In this document: positions 10,261 through 22,270 of the stretch, piece by piece
Numbering within the stretch: the stretch's first letter is position 1
Layout of the letters: each line of letters begins with the position of its first letter
Assembly (NCBI GenBank): GCA_023375785.1
Contig: SZWC01000042.1
Location: 314,183 to 378,182 of the forward strand
Length of the DNA: 64,000 nucleotides
DNA from: Penium margaritaceum
Lineage: Eukaryota; Streptophyta; Zygnematophyceae; Desmidiales; Peniaceae
Reading direction: 5' to 3'
Translations under genes and position numbers: made by a program
The notes under the pieces: generated by a model
The model's database searches: none
Told to the model about the DNA's origin: nothing
What the model saw: only the letters and a program-made list of their open reading frames with translations

Positions 10261-10949
10261 TGTTGTTCTTCTATGCCCCATGGCCACTGCTATGGGTTGA
10301 CGGACAGGTTGGGCATGCACTGCTCCCTTGGAGTAAGTCCCCCAAACCTTGTTCGTGGTGCAAGCCTAAGCGAGACACCAGAAGTGTACCGCAATGGATA
10401 GCATGTTGGACTTAGGGACAACAGGTCCTGCGATCGAGCCTTTATGTGCGCAGGAGGTTTTTTGACCTTCTAGCACAGGGGAAGTTTCTTGGACATTTCT
10501 CCATGCATGAGGAGAGTGCGCCACTTGGCGGTCAGTGGATGCGGCAATTGGCGGACTGGTGAGGTGGTTTGGAGTGACCACCCCAAAAGTGTCACTGCCC
10601 ACACACCTTAGAAGCCAGGCCTAGGACTATATGTACCAGGCTCATTCCTCATTCTAATTACACAATCTGGCCTTAGATGCTCCTCACAGAGTTGTCCAAC
10701 TAAGGAACAGTATAAAGAAGACACTGGTTGGTCTAAGCCCCAAGAGTTAGTCTTTGACTAGCACCTCGCGCGAAAGTGACCAAGTGTTAAGTGGACATAG
10801 TTGCTAGCAAGTGATTGCCTAGGAACTGCTCAGTGTGAAACCGTGATCCTGAGGGTGATATCTTCTCCTAGCTGAAATGCTAGGAGCAGACGGCAGGTGC
10901 TATTGTGTCGGCCCTGTTTTCTAGTCCGTTTGCCTCAGGCCGGTTGACA
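10261..10949 (+). repeat. 3' LTR of copia E1 (complete, about 689 bp)
   Basis: Begins TGTTG right after the polypurine tract and ends TTGACA, giving TG...CA termini. The last 330 bp match the truncated 5' LTR. The first 359 bp have no second copy in the window, so the 5' boundary rests on the polypurine tract and the TG alone. The right boundary is firm: after CA at 10949 the sequence becomes integrase coding sequence of another element. Confidence 0.7.
10711..10716 (+). promoter_or_regulatory. TATA-like box in copia 3' LTR
   Basis: TATAAA, the counterpart of the one at 5153-5158. If active it would drive transcription to the right, into the E2 remnant and the satellite. Confidence 0.45.
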
Positions 10950-13029
10950 CGAGGAAGTGCGTCATGGTTGGCTACGACACGTCACACAAAGCCTATCGGC
11001 TCTGGGACGATGCACCAAGCAAGCTCGTAAGAAGCCGCGACATTGTGTTTCACGAACGCACCCTTGGAAGGGGAGAGCTGCTGGACCTGATCCTCGCTCC
11101 CAAAGCGCGAGAGTGGATAGTGTTGCTTGAGTCCGGAGACGAGCGCCCGACAACTGGCTCACTTTACCAGCAGGTGGTATGAATGGGAGAGATGCTACAG
11201 AGGATGATGCAACATCTGACATTGACGTGGATACCGAGGCGTCCATGGCTTCCAAGTCTGACTTGCAGTCTGACGACGATGACAAAGACGATGACAAACC
11301 ACCACTTCTGGAAGCACCAGTACCAAAGCAAGAAGCCGCACCACTACCCCGGCGCAGTTTGCGACCAAAGAAAGCAACTTTGTGGTGTGAGGATGATTGG
11401 ACCGGCCATAGCTGGTCGTGCATGGCTTAGGGAGAGCCATCCACAGCGGCGGAGGCGATGAATGGCACAGATTCGGCCAAGTGGAAGGAGATAGTGGACA
11501 GCGAGTTCGCATCCATTGCTGAGAACGGCACGTGGGTACTGGTGGATAGACCCGACAAGGCCAACATGGTGGGATCCAAGTGGGTCCTCGGATTGAAGAA
11601 CAAGCAAGAAGGCAGCATCGACAAGTTCAAGGCAAGGGTAGTAGCTAAGGGGTTCTCTCAAGGCCCGGGCTCCAAGTACGATGAGACGTTCACGCCCGTT
11701 GTGACCTTTGTCTCCATCCGCTCTCTCCTTGGCATTGTAGCCGCAAAGAACCTAGAGATACACTAGATGGACGTCAGGATAGCTTTCCTTTAGGGGAAGC
11801 TTGACAAGGAAGTGCTGAGGGAGGTGCCCAAAGGGGTCGAAGCTCCCGAGGGCAAGGTGTGCAGGTTGGTAAAAGCGCTATACGGGATGAAACAGGCCCC
11901 AAGGATGTGGTACAAAGAGATGGACGGTTTCATGACCGGCCTCTCCTTCGCACATTGCCATAATGACCTGAGCATGTACGTGCGCGATGATGGGATAGGG
12001 CTGATGATGGTTGCGCTGTACGTGGATGATCTGATCATCTGGTCGTCTCCGGTCGAGATGCTTGATGAGCTGAAGTCTGACCTCAGCAAAAGGTTCAAGA
12101 TGAAGGACATGGGTCCTCTCGAGTACTACCTCAGGGTTGCCATCCACCGCAACCGAGTAGCAAGCACCATCAAAATCAACCAAACCAAATACATCGGTGA
12201 GGCACTGAAGTGCTACCACGTGGAAGACTACAAACCTGCCAGTACCCCAATGACGACCGATTCAAAGCTGAAGGCCTCCATGTCACCGAGAAACAGAGCA
12301 GAACAAAGGGAGATGCAAGACATCCCCTACCAGTCCGCCGTGGGTAGCATCAGGTACGCCATGGTAGGGACTCGTCCGGACATCTGCTATGCTGTGGGAC
12401 AAGTGAGCAAATTTGTGGCCAACCCTGGGCCACAACATTGGCAAGCAGTCAAGTGCATCTTGCGCTACCTGCAGAAGACACATCACATGGGCCTCGTCCT
12501 TGGAGGCCAAGAAGGAAGAGACCCCATTCGCTACAACGATGCTGACTGGGGAGGAAATCTGGATGACAGGAAATCAACCTCTGAATACGTGTTCATCTTG
12601 AATAGCGCTGCCATCTCATGGGCCAGCAAGAAGCAAGATTGTGTTTATGTGTCCACAGCTGAGGCAGAGTACGTTGCTCTGTCTGAGGTGTGCAAGGAGA
12701 CTCAATGGCTGCGCAGCTTGCTTGGCGAAATGGTAGTGCCACAGAAGGATCCCACGGTCGTACAAGTGGACAACATGAGTGCCATCTCGATGGCTGAAGA
12801 CGAGATCATCTCCCGGCGAATGAAGCACATCGACATATGTTACCAATACTCACATGACCTGGTCATGAAGAATGTGGTAGACTTACAGCACCGCAGAATG
12901 AAGAGAATGCTTGCTGACTGCATGACCAAGCCACTAGAGAGCGACTTGCACTATGCAGGCATTTGTGGATTCGGCATGAGGAGTGCGGCAGAGGAAGGGC
13001 GAGCCCCGAGGCATAGATGGAGCCCAGTA
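10950..13029 (+). mobile_element. Second copia element E2, pol remnant hosting E1
   Basis: Only pol from the integrase C-terminal region to RNase H remains. It begins exactly at the end of E1's 3' LTR, mid-codon-run at RKCVMVGYD, which aligns with RKSVMVGYE of E1. The simplest reading is that E1 inserted into E2's pol and E2's left part was lost with E1's 5' end. The right end runs into satellite around 13029 with no 3' LTR; the junction shares a few bases (AAGGT) with the satellite. E2 and E1 proteins are clearly related but well diverged, so they are not copies of one recent burst. Confidence 0.85.
10952..11182 (+). pseudogene. pol: Copia E2 integrase C-terminal fragment
   Basis: RKCVMVGYDTSHKAYRLWD to VLLESGDERPTTG, matching the C-terminal end of E1 integrase, then TGA at 11180-11182. 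The next frame opens with an ATG at 11179 overlapping this stop as ATGA. No catalytic residues are in this fragment; the core is missing. Confidence 0.85.
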
Positions 13030-13059
13030 AGGTACTTGTACTTGCTAGTTGATAACTAG
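11179..13059 (+). pseudogene. pol: Copia E2 linker, reverse transcriptase and RNase H, three stops
   Basis: One frame from the acidic linker (DIDVDTEAS..., DDDDKDDDK) through RT and RNase H, with TAG codons at 11428-11430, 11764-11766 and 11791-11793. By comparison with E1, the first two replace Gln codons (CAG to TAG) and the third replaces a Tyr. RT: YVDDLIIW with YVDD at 12019-12030. RNase H: NDADWGG, STAEAEY, VDNMSA and KHIDICYQY. The C-terminus DCMTKPLESDL is intact, but the last residues (RYLYLLVDN) are translated satellite, so the true end is lost. A dead copy. Confidence 0.9.
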
Positions 13060-13790
13060 TATTCACAAACCATCATCTTCCACCCTGACCATTTGTGACT
13101 CGTGTTATGAGTTGTCAAAGTTTACCACACCTAGTGACATTATTTGGTCATGGTCAGTGACATATGCNCTGGGGAGGAAATCTGGATGACAGGAAATCAA
13201 CCTCTGAATACGTGTTCATCTTGAATAGCGCTGCCATCTCATGGGCCAGCAAGAAGCAAGATTGTGTTTATGTGTCCACAGCTGAGGCAGAGTACGTTGC
13301 TCTGTCTGAGGTGTGCAAGGAGACTCAATGGCTGCGCAGCTTGCTTGGCGAAATGGTAGTGCCACAGAAGGATCCCACGGTCGTACAAGTGGACAACATG
13401 AGTGCCATCTCGATGGCTGAAGACGAGATCATCTCCCGGCGAATGAAGCACATCGACATATGTTACCAATACTCACATGACCTGGTCATGAAGAATGTGG
13501 TAGACTTACAGCACCGCAGAATGAAGAGAATGCTTGCTGACTGCATGACCAAGCCACTAGAGAGCGACTTGCACTATGCAGGCATTTGTGGATTCGGCAT
13601 GAGGAGTGCGGCAGAGGAAGGGCGAGCCCCGAGGCATAGATGGAGCCCAGTAAGGTACTTGTACTTGCTAGTTGATAACTAGTATTCACAAACCATCATC
13701 TTCCACCCTGACCATTTGTGACTCGTGTTATGAGTTGTCAAAGTTTACCACACCTAGTGACATTATTTGGTCATGGTCAGTGACATATGC
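12546..13790 (+). repeat. 622-bp identical duplication across a single N (assembly artefact)
   Basis: 12546-13167 recurs as 13169-13790, split by the N at 13168, without visible differences. Each copy holds the E2 RNase H end and the first 138 bp or so of satellite. The second copy then runs on into the array where the first stops. As at 9729, overlapping contig ends joined with an N explain it. The real genome very likely has one copy, so this window is about 623 bp too long here. Confidence 0.9.
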
Positions 13791-16700
13791 CTACTTTGGT
13801 TGGTCATTGTGCATGGTATCCACACCGTGCCACAACTTATTGAAGGTCCTTGTCCTTGCTAGTTGATACCTGGCGTTCCCAAGCCATTGTCTCCCCCTGT
13901 GACCATTTGTGACTCCTATTTTGTGTTGTCAACGCTGACCACACACAGCGGATTTCTTTGGTCAAAGGTAGTACATGTGCCTACATTAGTCGGTCATTGT
14001 GCATGGTAGCCACATCGTGCTTATACTCATTGAAGGTCGCTGTACTTGCTAGTTGAGAACTGATATTCACAGACCATTGTTTCCCCCTGTGACCGTTTGT
14101 GACTCGTGTTATGGTTGGTGAATGTTGACCACCCATATTGAAATTCTTTCATCATGGTCGGTGACATATGCCTAGTTTGGTTGTTTGGTGTGCATAGTGG
14201 CCACACCGTGCCACTACGCATTAAAGTTCTTTGTCCTTACTAGTCCATACAAAGGGTTCCCAAACCATTGTCTCTCCCTCTGACCACTTATGACTCGTGT
14301 TATGAGTTGTCAATGTTGACCATACATAGTGGACTTCTTCGGTCATGGTCAGTGACGTATTCATGCTTTGGTTGGTCACTTTGCACGCTAGCCACACCGT
14401 GCCACTACTTGTTGAAAATCTTCCTACTTGATAGTTGATAACTAGTGTTCCCAACTCATGGTTCCCCCCACTGACCATTTGTGACTCGTGTTATGAGTTT
14501 TCAATGTTGATCACATGCTGTGAAATCCGTTTAGTCATGGGTTGTGACATATGCATACTTTGGTTTGTCATTGTACATGGTTACCACGCAGTGTTATTGC
14601 GTATCGAAGGTCTTTGTGCTTTCTTATTGACAGCTAGTGTTCCTAAACCATTGTTAGCCCCCTCTCACTATGTGTGACTCGTGTTGTGAGTTGTAAATGT
14701 TGACAATATGAAGTGAAATTATTTGTTCATGGTCATTGACATATGCATGCTTTGGTTGGTCACTGTGCATTGTAGCCACACTGTGCCACTACATATTGAC
14801 GGTATTTATATTTTCTAGTCGATAGCTAGTATTCACAAACCAGTATCTTCCACCCTGACCATTTGTCTATCGTGTTATGAGTTGTCAAAGTTTACCACAC
14901 TTAGTGACATTATTTGGTCATGAACAGTAACATGTGCCTACTTTGGGTGGTCATCGTGCATGGTATCCACACCGTGCCACAACGTATTGAAGCTCCTTGT
15001 GCTTGCTGTTTCATACTTGGTGTTCCCAAACCATTGTTTCCCCCTCTAACCATTTCTGACTCGTATTATGAGTTGTTAACATTGACCACACACATCGGAT
15101 TTCTTTGGTCAAAGGCAGTACATATGCCTACTTTGGTCGGTCATTGTGCATGGCAGCCACACCCTGCTTCTACTGTCTGAAGGTCGTTGTACTTGCTATT
15201 TGAGAACTGATATTCCCATGGAATTGTTTCCACCCCTGACCGTTTGTGACTCGTGTTGTGGTTGGTCAACGTTGACCACCCATATTTATAAATTCTCTGG
15301 TCATGGTCAGTGACATATGCCGAGGTTGGTTGTTTGGTGCGCATATTAGCCACGCCGTGCCACTGCGTATTGAAGTTCTTTGTCCTTTATATTCGATACA
15401 TAGGGTTCCCAAACCAATGTCTCTCCCTCTGACCATTTTTGACTCGTGTTATGAGTTGCCAATGTTGACCACACATATTGGACTTCTTCGGTCATTGTCG
15501 GTGACGTATGCATCCTTTGGTTGGTCAAAGTGCACGCTAGCCACACCGTGCCACTACTTGTTGAAAATCTTTCTATTTGCTAGTTGATAACCAGTGTTCC
15601 CAACCCATGGTTTCCCCCACTGACCATTTTTGACTCGTGTTATGAGTTTTCAACGTTGACCACACACTGTGAAATCCGTTCGGTCATGGTTAGTGACATA
15701 TACCTACTTTGGTTTGTCCCTGTACATGGTTACCAAGCCGTTTCACTACATATCGAAGGTCTTTGTGCTTTCTAGTTGATAGCTAGTGTTCCCTACCCGT
15801 TCTTAGCCCCCCTGAAAATCTGTGACTCGTGTTGTGAGTTGTCAATATTGACCACATGAAGTGAATTGTTTTGGTTATGGTCAGTGACAAATGCATACAT
15901 TGGTTGGTCAGTGTGCATTGTAGCCACGCTGTGCCACTATATATTGGCGGTATTTGTACTTGCTAGTTGATAACTAGTATTTATAAACCACTATCTTCCA
16001 CTCTCAACATTTGTGACTCGTGTTATGAGTTGTCAAAAGTTGACCACACATAGTGACATTCTTTGGTCATGGTCATTGACATATGCATACGTTGGTTGGT
16101 CATCGTGCATGGTATCCACACCGTGCCATGACGTACTGAAGGTCATTGTCCTTTCTAGTTGATACCTGGTGTTTCCAAACAATTGTGTCCCCCTTTGACT
16201 ATTTGTGACTCATATTATGAGTTGTCAACGTTGACCACACACGGCGGAATTCTTTGGTCAAAGGCAGTACATATGTCAGTATGCATGGTAGCCACACCGT
16301 GCTACTATTGATTGAAGAACAATGTACTTGCTAGTTGAGAACTGATATTCCCGGACAATTGTTTCCCCCTCTGACCGTTTGTGACTCGTGTTATGGTTGG
16401 TGAACGTTGACCACCCATATTGAAATTCTTTGGTCATGGTCAGTGACATATGCCTCTTTTGTTTGTTTGGTGTGCATAGTAGCCACACCATGCCAATATG
16501 TATTGAAGTTATTTGTCCTTTCTAGTCCATGCATAAGGTTCCCGAACCATTGTCTCTCACTGTGACCATTTGTGACTTGTGTTATGAGTTGTCAATGTGG
16601 ATCTCGCATACTGGATTTCTTTGGTCATAGTCAGTGACGTATTCATCCTTTGGTTGGTCACTGTGCACGCTAGTAAAACCGTGCCACTACTTGTTGAAGT

Positions 16701-19700
16701 TTTTCATACTTGCTAGTTGATAACTAGTTTTCCCAACCCATTGTTTCCTCCTCTGAACATTTGTGACTCGTGTTATGAGTTTTCAATATTGACCACACAC
16801 CGTGAAATTTGTTTGGTCATGGTTAGTGACGTATGCATACTTTGGTTTGTCACTGTACATGGTTACCACGCCGTGTCACTACATATTTAAAGGTATTTGT
16901 ACTTTCTAGTTAATAGCTAGTGTTCCCAAACCATTGTTACCCCCCTTTGATTATCTGTGACTCGTGTTGTGAGTCTTCAACGCTGACCACATGAAGTGAA
17001 ATTCGTTGGTCATGGTCAGTGACATAGCCATACTTTAGTTGGTCACTGTGCATGGTAACCACGCTGTGCTACTACACATTGAAGGTATTTGTACTTGCTA
17101 GTGGATAACTAGTATTCACAAACCGTTTTCGTCCACCCTGACCATTTGTGACTCGTGTTATGAGTTGTCAAAGTTTACCACACTTAGTGACATTATTTGG
17201 TCATGGTCATTGACATGTGCCTACTTTGGCTGGTCATCGTGCATGGTATCCACACCGTGCCATAGCGTAATGAAGGTCCTCGTGCTTGCTAGTTGATACC
17301 TGGTGTTCCCAAACCATTGTCTCCCCCTCTGATGATTTGCGACTCCTATTATTAGTTGTCAACGCTGACCACACACAGCGGGTTTATTTGGTCAAAGGCA
17401 GTTCATATGCCTACTTTGGCTGGTCATTGTGCATGGTAGCCACACCGTGCTTATACTGATTGAAGGTCACTGTACTTGCTTGTTGATAACTGATATTCCC
17501 AGACCATTGTTTCCCCCTCTGACCGTTTGTGACACGTGTTAAGGTTGGTCAACGTTCACCACCCATATTGAAATTCTCTGGTCATGGTCAGTGACATATG
17601 CCTAGTTTGGTTGTTTGGTGTGCACAGAAGCCACACCGTGCCACTATGTATTGATGTTTTTTGTCATTTCTAGTCAATACATAGGGTTCCCAAACCATTG
17701 TCTCTCCCTCTGACCATTTGTGACTTGTGTTATGAGTTGTCAATGTTAACCATACACAGTGCACTTCTTCAGTCATAGTCAGTGACGTGTGCGTCTTTTG
17801 GTTGGTCATTGAGCACGCTAGCCACACCGTGCCACTGCTTTTTGAAGGTCTTTCTACTTGCTAGTTTATAACTAGTGTTCCCAACTCATTGTTTCCCCCT
17901 CGGACCAGTTGTGACTCGTGTTATGCATTTTCAACTTTCACCACACAGTGAAATTCTTTTGGTCATGGTCAGTGACATACGCCTACTTTGGTTTGTCACT
18001 GTACATGGTTACCACACCGTGTCACTATGTATCGAAGGTCTCTCTGCTTTCTAGTTGATAGCTAGTGTTCCCAAACTATTGTTATCCCCTCTGAATATCT
18101 GTGACTCGTGTTGTGAGTTGTCAACATTGACCACATGAAGTGACATTCTTTGGTCATGGTCAGTGACATATGCATACTTTGGTTAGTCACAGTGCATTGT
18201 AGCCACACTGTGCCATTGCATATTGAAGGTGTTTTTACTTTCTTGTCGATAACTAGTATTTAGAAACCATTATCTTCCACTCTGACCATTTGTGACTCGT
18301 GTTATGAGTTTTCAAAGTTTACCACGCATGGTGGCAATCTTTGGTCATGGCCAGTGACATATGGTTGGTCATCGTGCATGGTATCCACACCGTGCAAGAA
18401 CATACTACAGGTCATTGTTCTTGCTAGTTGAAACCTGGTGTTCCAAACTAATTTTTTCCCTCTCTGACTAATTGTGACTCATATTATGAGTTGTCAACGT
18501 TGACCATACACATCGGATTTCCCTGGTAAAAGGCACTACATATGCCTACTCTGGTCGGTCATTGTGCATGGTAGCCACACCGTGCTACTACTGATTGAAG
18601 GTCACTGTACTTGCTAGTTGAGAACTGATATTCCCACACCATTGTTTCCCCCTCTAACCGTTTGTGACACGGGTTATGGTTGGTCAACGTTGACCACCCA
18701 TATTGAAATTCTCTGGTCATGGTCAGTGACATATGCCCAGTTTGGTTGTTTGGTGTGCATAGTAGTCACACCGTGCCACTACGCATTTATGTTCTTTGTC
18801 CCTTCCAGTCGATACATAGGGTTCCCAAACCATTGTCTCTCCCTCTGACCATTTGTGACTCGTGTTATGAGTTGTCAATGCTAACCATACATAGTGGACT
18901 TCTTCGGCCATAGTCAGTGACGTGCGCATCCTTTGGTTTGTTGCCGTTCACGCTAGCCACGCTGTGCCACTACTTGTTGAAAATATTTCTACTTCCTAGT
19001 TGATAACTAGTGTTCCCAACCCTTGGTTTCCCCCACTGACTATTTGTGACTCGTATTATGAGTTTTCAACGATGACCACACACTGTGAAATCCGTTTGGT
19101 CATGGGTTGTGACATATGCCTACTTTGGTTTGTCAATGTACATGGTTACCACGCCGTGTCATTACGTATTGAAGGTCTTTGTGCTTTCTTTTTGACAGCT
19201 AGTGTTCCCAAACCATTGTTAGCCCCCTTTGGGTATCTGTGACTCGTGTTCTGAGTTGTAAATGTTGACCACATGAAGTGAAATTCTTGGTTCATGGTCC
19301 ATGACACATGCATAATTTGGTTGGTCACTGTGCATTGTAGCCACGCTGTGCCACTACATACTGAATGTATTTGTACTTGCTAGTCAATAACTAGTATTCA
19401 CAAACCATTATCTTCCACCCTGACCGTTTGTGACTCGTTTTATGAGTTGCCAAAGTGTACCACACTTAGTGACATTATTTCGTCATGGTCAGTGACATAT
19501 GCCTACTTTGGTTGGTCATCCTGCATGGTATCCACACCATGCCACAATGTATTGAAGCTCCTTGTGCTTGCTATCTGATACTTGGTGTTCCCAAACCATT
19601 GTTTCCCCCTTCTGACCGTTTGTGACGCGTATTACGAGCTGTTACGTTGACCACACACAGTGGATTTCTTTGGTCAAAGGTAGTACATATGCCTACTTTG

Positions 19701-21519
19701 GTCGGTCATTGCGCATGGTAGCCACACCGTGCTACTACTGACTGTAGGTCGTTGTACTTGCTAGTTGAGAACTGATATTCCCATAGCATTGTTCCTCCCC
19801 TGACCGTTTATGACTCGTGTTATGGTTGGTAAACGTTGACCGCCCATATTGAAATTCTCTGGTAATGGTCAGTGACATGCCGAGTTTGGTTATTTCGTGT
19901 GCATATTAGCCACACTGTGCTACTACGTATTGAAGTTCTTTGTCCTTTCTGGTCGATACATAGGGTTCCCAAACCATTGTCTCTCCCTCTGACCATTTGT
20001 GACTCGTGTTATGAGTTGTCAATGTTGACCACACATAGTGGACTTCTTCGGGCATAGTCATTGACGTATGCATCCTTTGGTTGGTCACTGTGCATGCTAG
20101 CCACACCGTGCCACTAATTGTTGAGAATCTTTCTACTTGCTACTTGATAACTAGTATTCCCAACCCATGGTTTCCCCCATAGACCATTTGTGACTCGTGT
20201 TATGAGTTTTCAACGTTGACAACACACTGTGAAATCCGTTTGGTCATGGTTAGTGACATATGCACACTTTGGTTTGTCCCTGTACATGGTTACCACGCTG
20301 TGTCACTACGTATCGAAGGTCTTTGTTCTTTCTAGCTGATAGCTAGTGTTCCCAACCCATTGTTAGCCCCTATGAATATCAGTGACTCGTGTTGTTAGTT
20401 GTCAACATTGACCAGATTAAGTGAATTTTGTTGGTCATGGTCAGTGACATATGCATACTTTGCTTGGTCACTGTTCATTGTACCCACAACGTGCAACTAC
20501 ATATTGAAGGTATTTGTACCTGCTAGTCGATAACTAGTATTTTGAAACCATTATCTTCCACTCTCACCATTTGTGACTCGTGTTATGAGCTGTCAAAGTT
20601 TACCACACATGGTGACATTCTTTGGTCATGGTCAGTGACATATGCATACCTTGGTTGGTCATCGTGCATGGAATCCACACCGTGCCACAATGTATTGAAT
20701 GCCATTGTGCTTGCTAGTTGATACCTGGTGTTCCCAAACAATTGTGTCCCCTTCTGACTATTTGTGACTCATATTCTGAGTTGTCAACGTTGAGCCTACA
20801 GGACGGATTTATCCGGTCAAAGGCAGTATATGTGCCCAATTTGGTCGGTCATTGTGCATGGTAGCCACACCATGCTACTAGTGATTGAAGGGCGTTGTAC
20901 TTGCTAGTTGAGAACTGATATTCCCGGACCATTGTTTCCCACTCTGATCGTTTCTGACTCGTGTTATGGTTGGTGAACGTTGACCACCCATATTGAAATT
21001 ATTTGCTCATGGTCAATGACATGTACCTAGTTTGTTTGCTTGGTGTGCATAGTAGCCACAATGTGCCACTGCGTATTGAAGTTATTTTTCCTTTCTAGTC
21101 CATGCATAGGGTTCCCAAACCATTGTCTCTCCCTCTGACCGTTTGTGACTCATGTCATGGGTTGTCAATGTTGACCACGCATACGGGATTTTTTCAGTCG
21201 TAGTCAGTGACGTATTCATCCTTTGGTTGGTCACTGTGCACGCTAGCCAGACGGTGCCACTACTTGTTGAAGTTCTTCATACTTGCTCGTTGATAACTAG
21301 TGGTCCCAACTTATTGTTTCCCCCTCTGACCATTTGTGACTCCTGTTATGAGTATTCAATGTTGACCACACACTTTGAAATTCGTTTGGTCATGGTTAGT
21401 GACATATGCCTACTTTGGTTTGTCACTATATATGGTTACCACGCCGTGTCACTACATACTAAAGGTATTTGTGCTCTGTGGTTAATAGCTAGTGTTCCCA
21501 AACCATTGTTACCCTCCTT

Positions 21520-22270
21520 TGACTATCTATGACTCGCGTTGTGAGTTGTCAACGCTGACCACATGAGGTGAAATTCGTTGGTCATGGTGAGTGACATATG
21601 CATACTTTGGTTGGTCACTGTGCATGGTAGCCACGCTGTGCCACTACATGTACTTGCTAGTGGATAACTAGTATTCACAAACCGTTATCTTCCACCCTGA
21701 CCAGTTGTGACTCTTGTTATGAGTTGTCAAAGTTTACCACACTTGGTGACATTATTTGGTCATGGTCAGTGACATATGCCTACTTTGGCTGGTCATCGTT
21801 CATGGTATGCACACCGTGCCACAACTTATTGAAGGTCCTTGTGCTTGCTAGTCCATACCTGGTGTTCCCAAACGGTTGTCTCCCCCTCTGACCATTTGTG
21901 ACTCCTATTATGAGTTGTCAACGCTGACCACACACAGCGGATTTCTTTGGTCAAATGCAGTACATATGCCTACTTTGGTCGGTCGTTGTGCATGGTAGCC
22001 ACACCGTGCTTATACTGATTGAAGGTCACTGTACTTGCTAGTTGAGAACTGATATTCCCATAACATTGTTTCTCCCTCTGACCGTTTGTGACACGTTTTA
22101 TGCGTTTTCAACGTTGACCACACACTGTGAAATTCGTTTGGTCATGGTTAGTGACATATGCCTACTTTGGTTTGTCACTGTACATGGTTACCACGCCGTG
22201 TCACTACGTATCGAAGGTCTCTGTGCTTCCTAGTTGATATCTAGTGTTCCCAACCCATTATTACCCCCTC
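21520..22270 (+). repeat. Four-monomer HOR variant (D-F chimera)
   Basis: Between A at 21520 and A at 22271 are only four monomers. Near 22080-22110 a type D start (ACCGTTTGTGACACG) runs into a type F middle (GTTTTCAACGTTGACC), so the D/E part was removed by exchange between homologous points of D and F. This is the expected product of unequal crossover within an HOR. Confidence 0.85.

Larger units (their letters stand above)
5062..10949 (+). mobile_element. Ty1/copia LTR retrotransposon E1, 5'-truncated and decayed
   Basis: Order: partial 5' LTR, tRNA-type primer binding site, leader, gag, protease, integrase, reverse transcriptase, RNase H, polypurine tract, 3' LTR. Integrase before RT identifies the copia (Pseudoviridae-like) order. 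The element replaces satellite sequence: the left edge cuts the LTR, and the right LTR edge abuts pol coding sequence of a second copia element, E2, rather than satellite. The coding region is broken by an N between gag and pol (6364), an in-frame TAA (7775-7777), two frame changes (about 8000 and about 8330) and an artefactual 283-bp duplication at an N (9729). The shared 330 bp of the two LTRs differ at 7 sites by my count, so the insertion is fairly young but not fresh. Confidence 0.93.

Noticed and set aside
13169-13682. A third copia element after E2
   Set aside because: It is the identical second copy of 12546 onward, including satellite, across the N at 13168.
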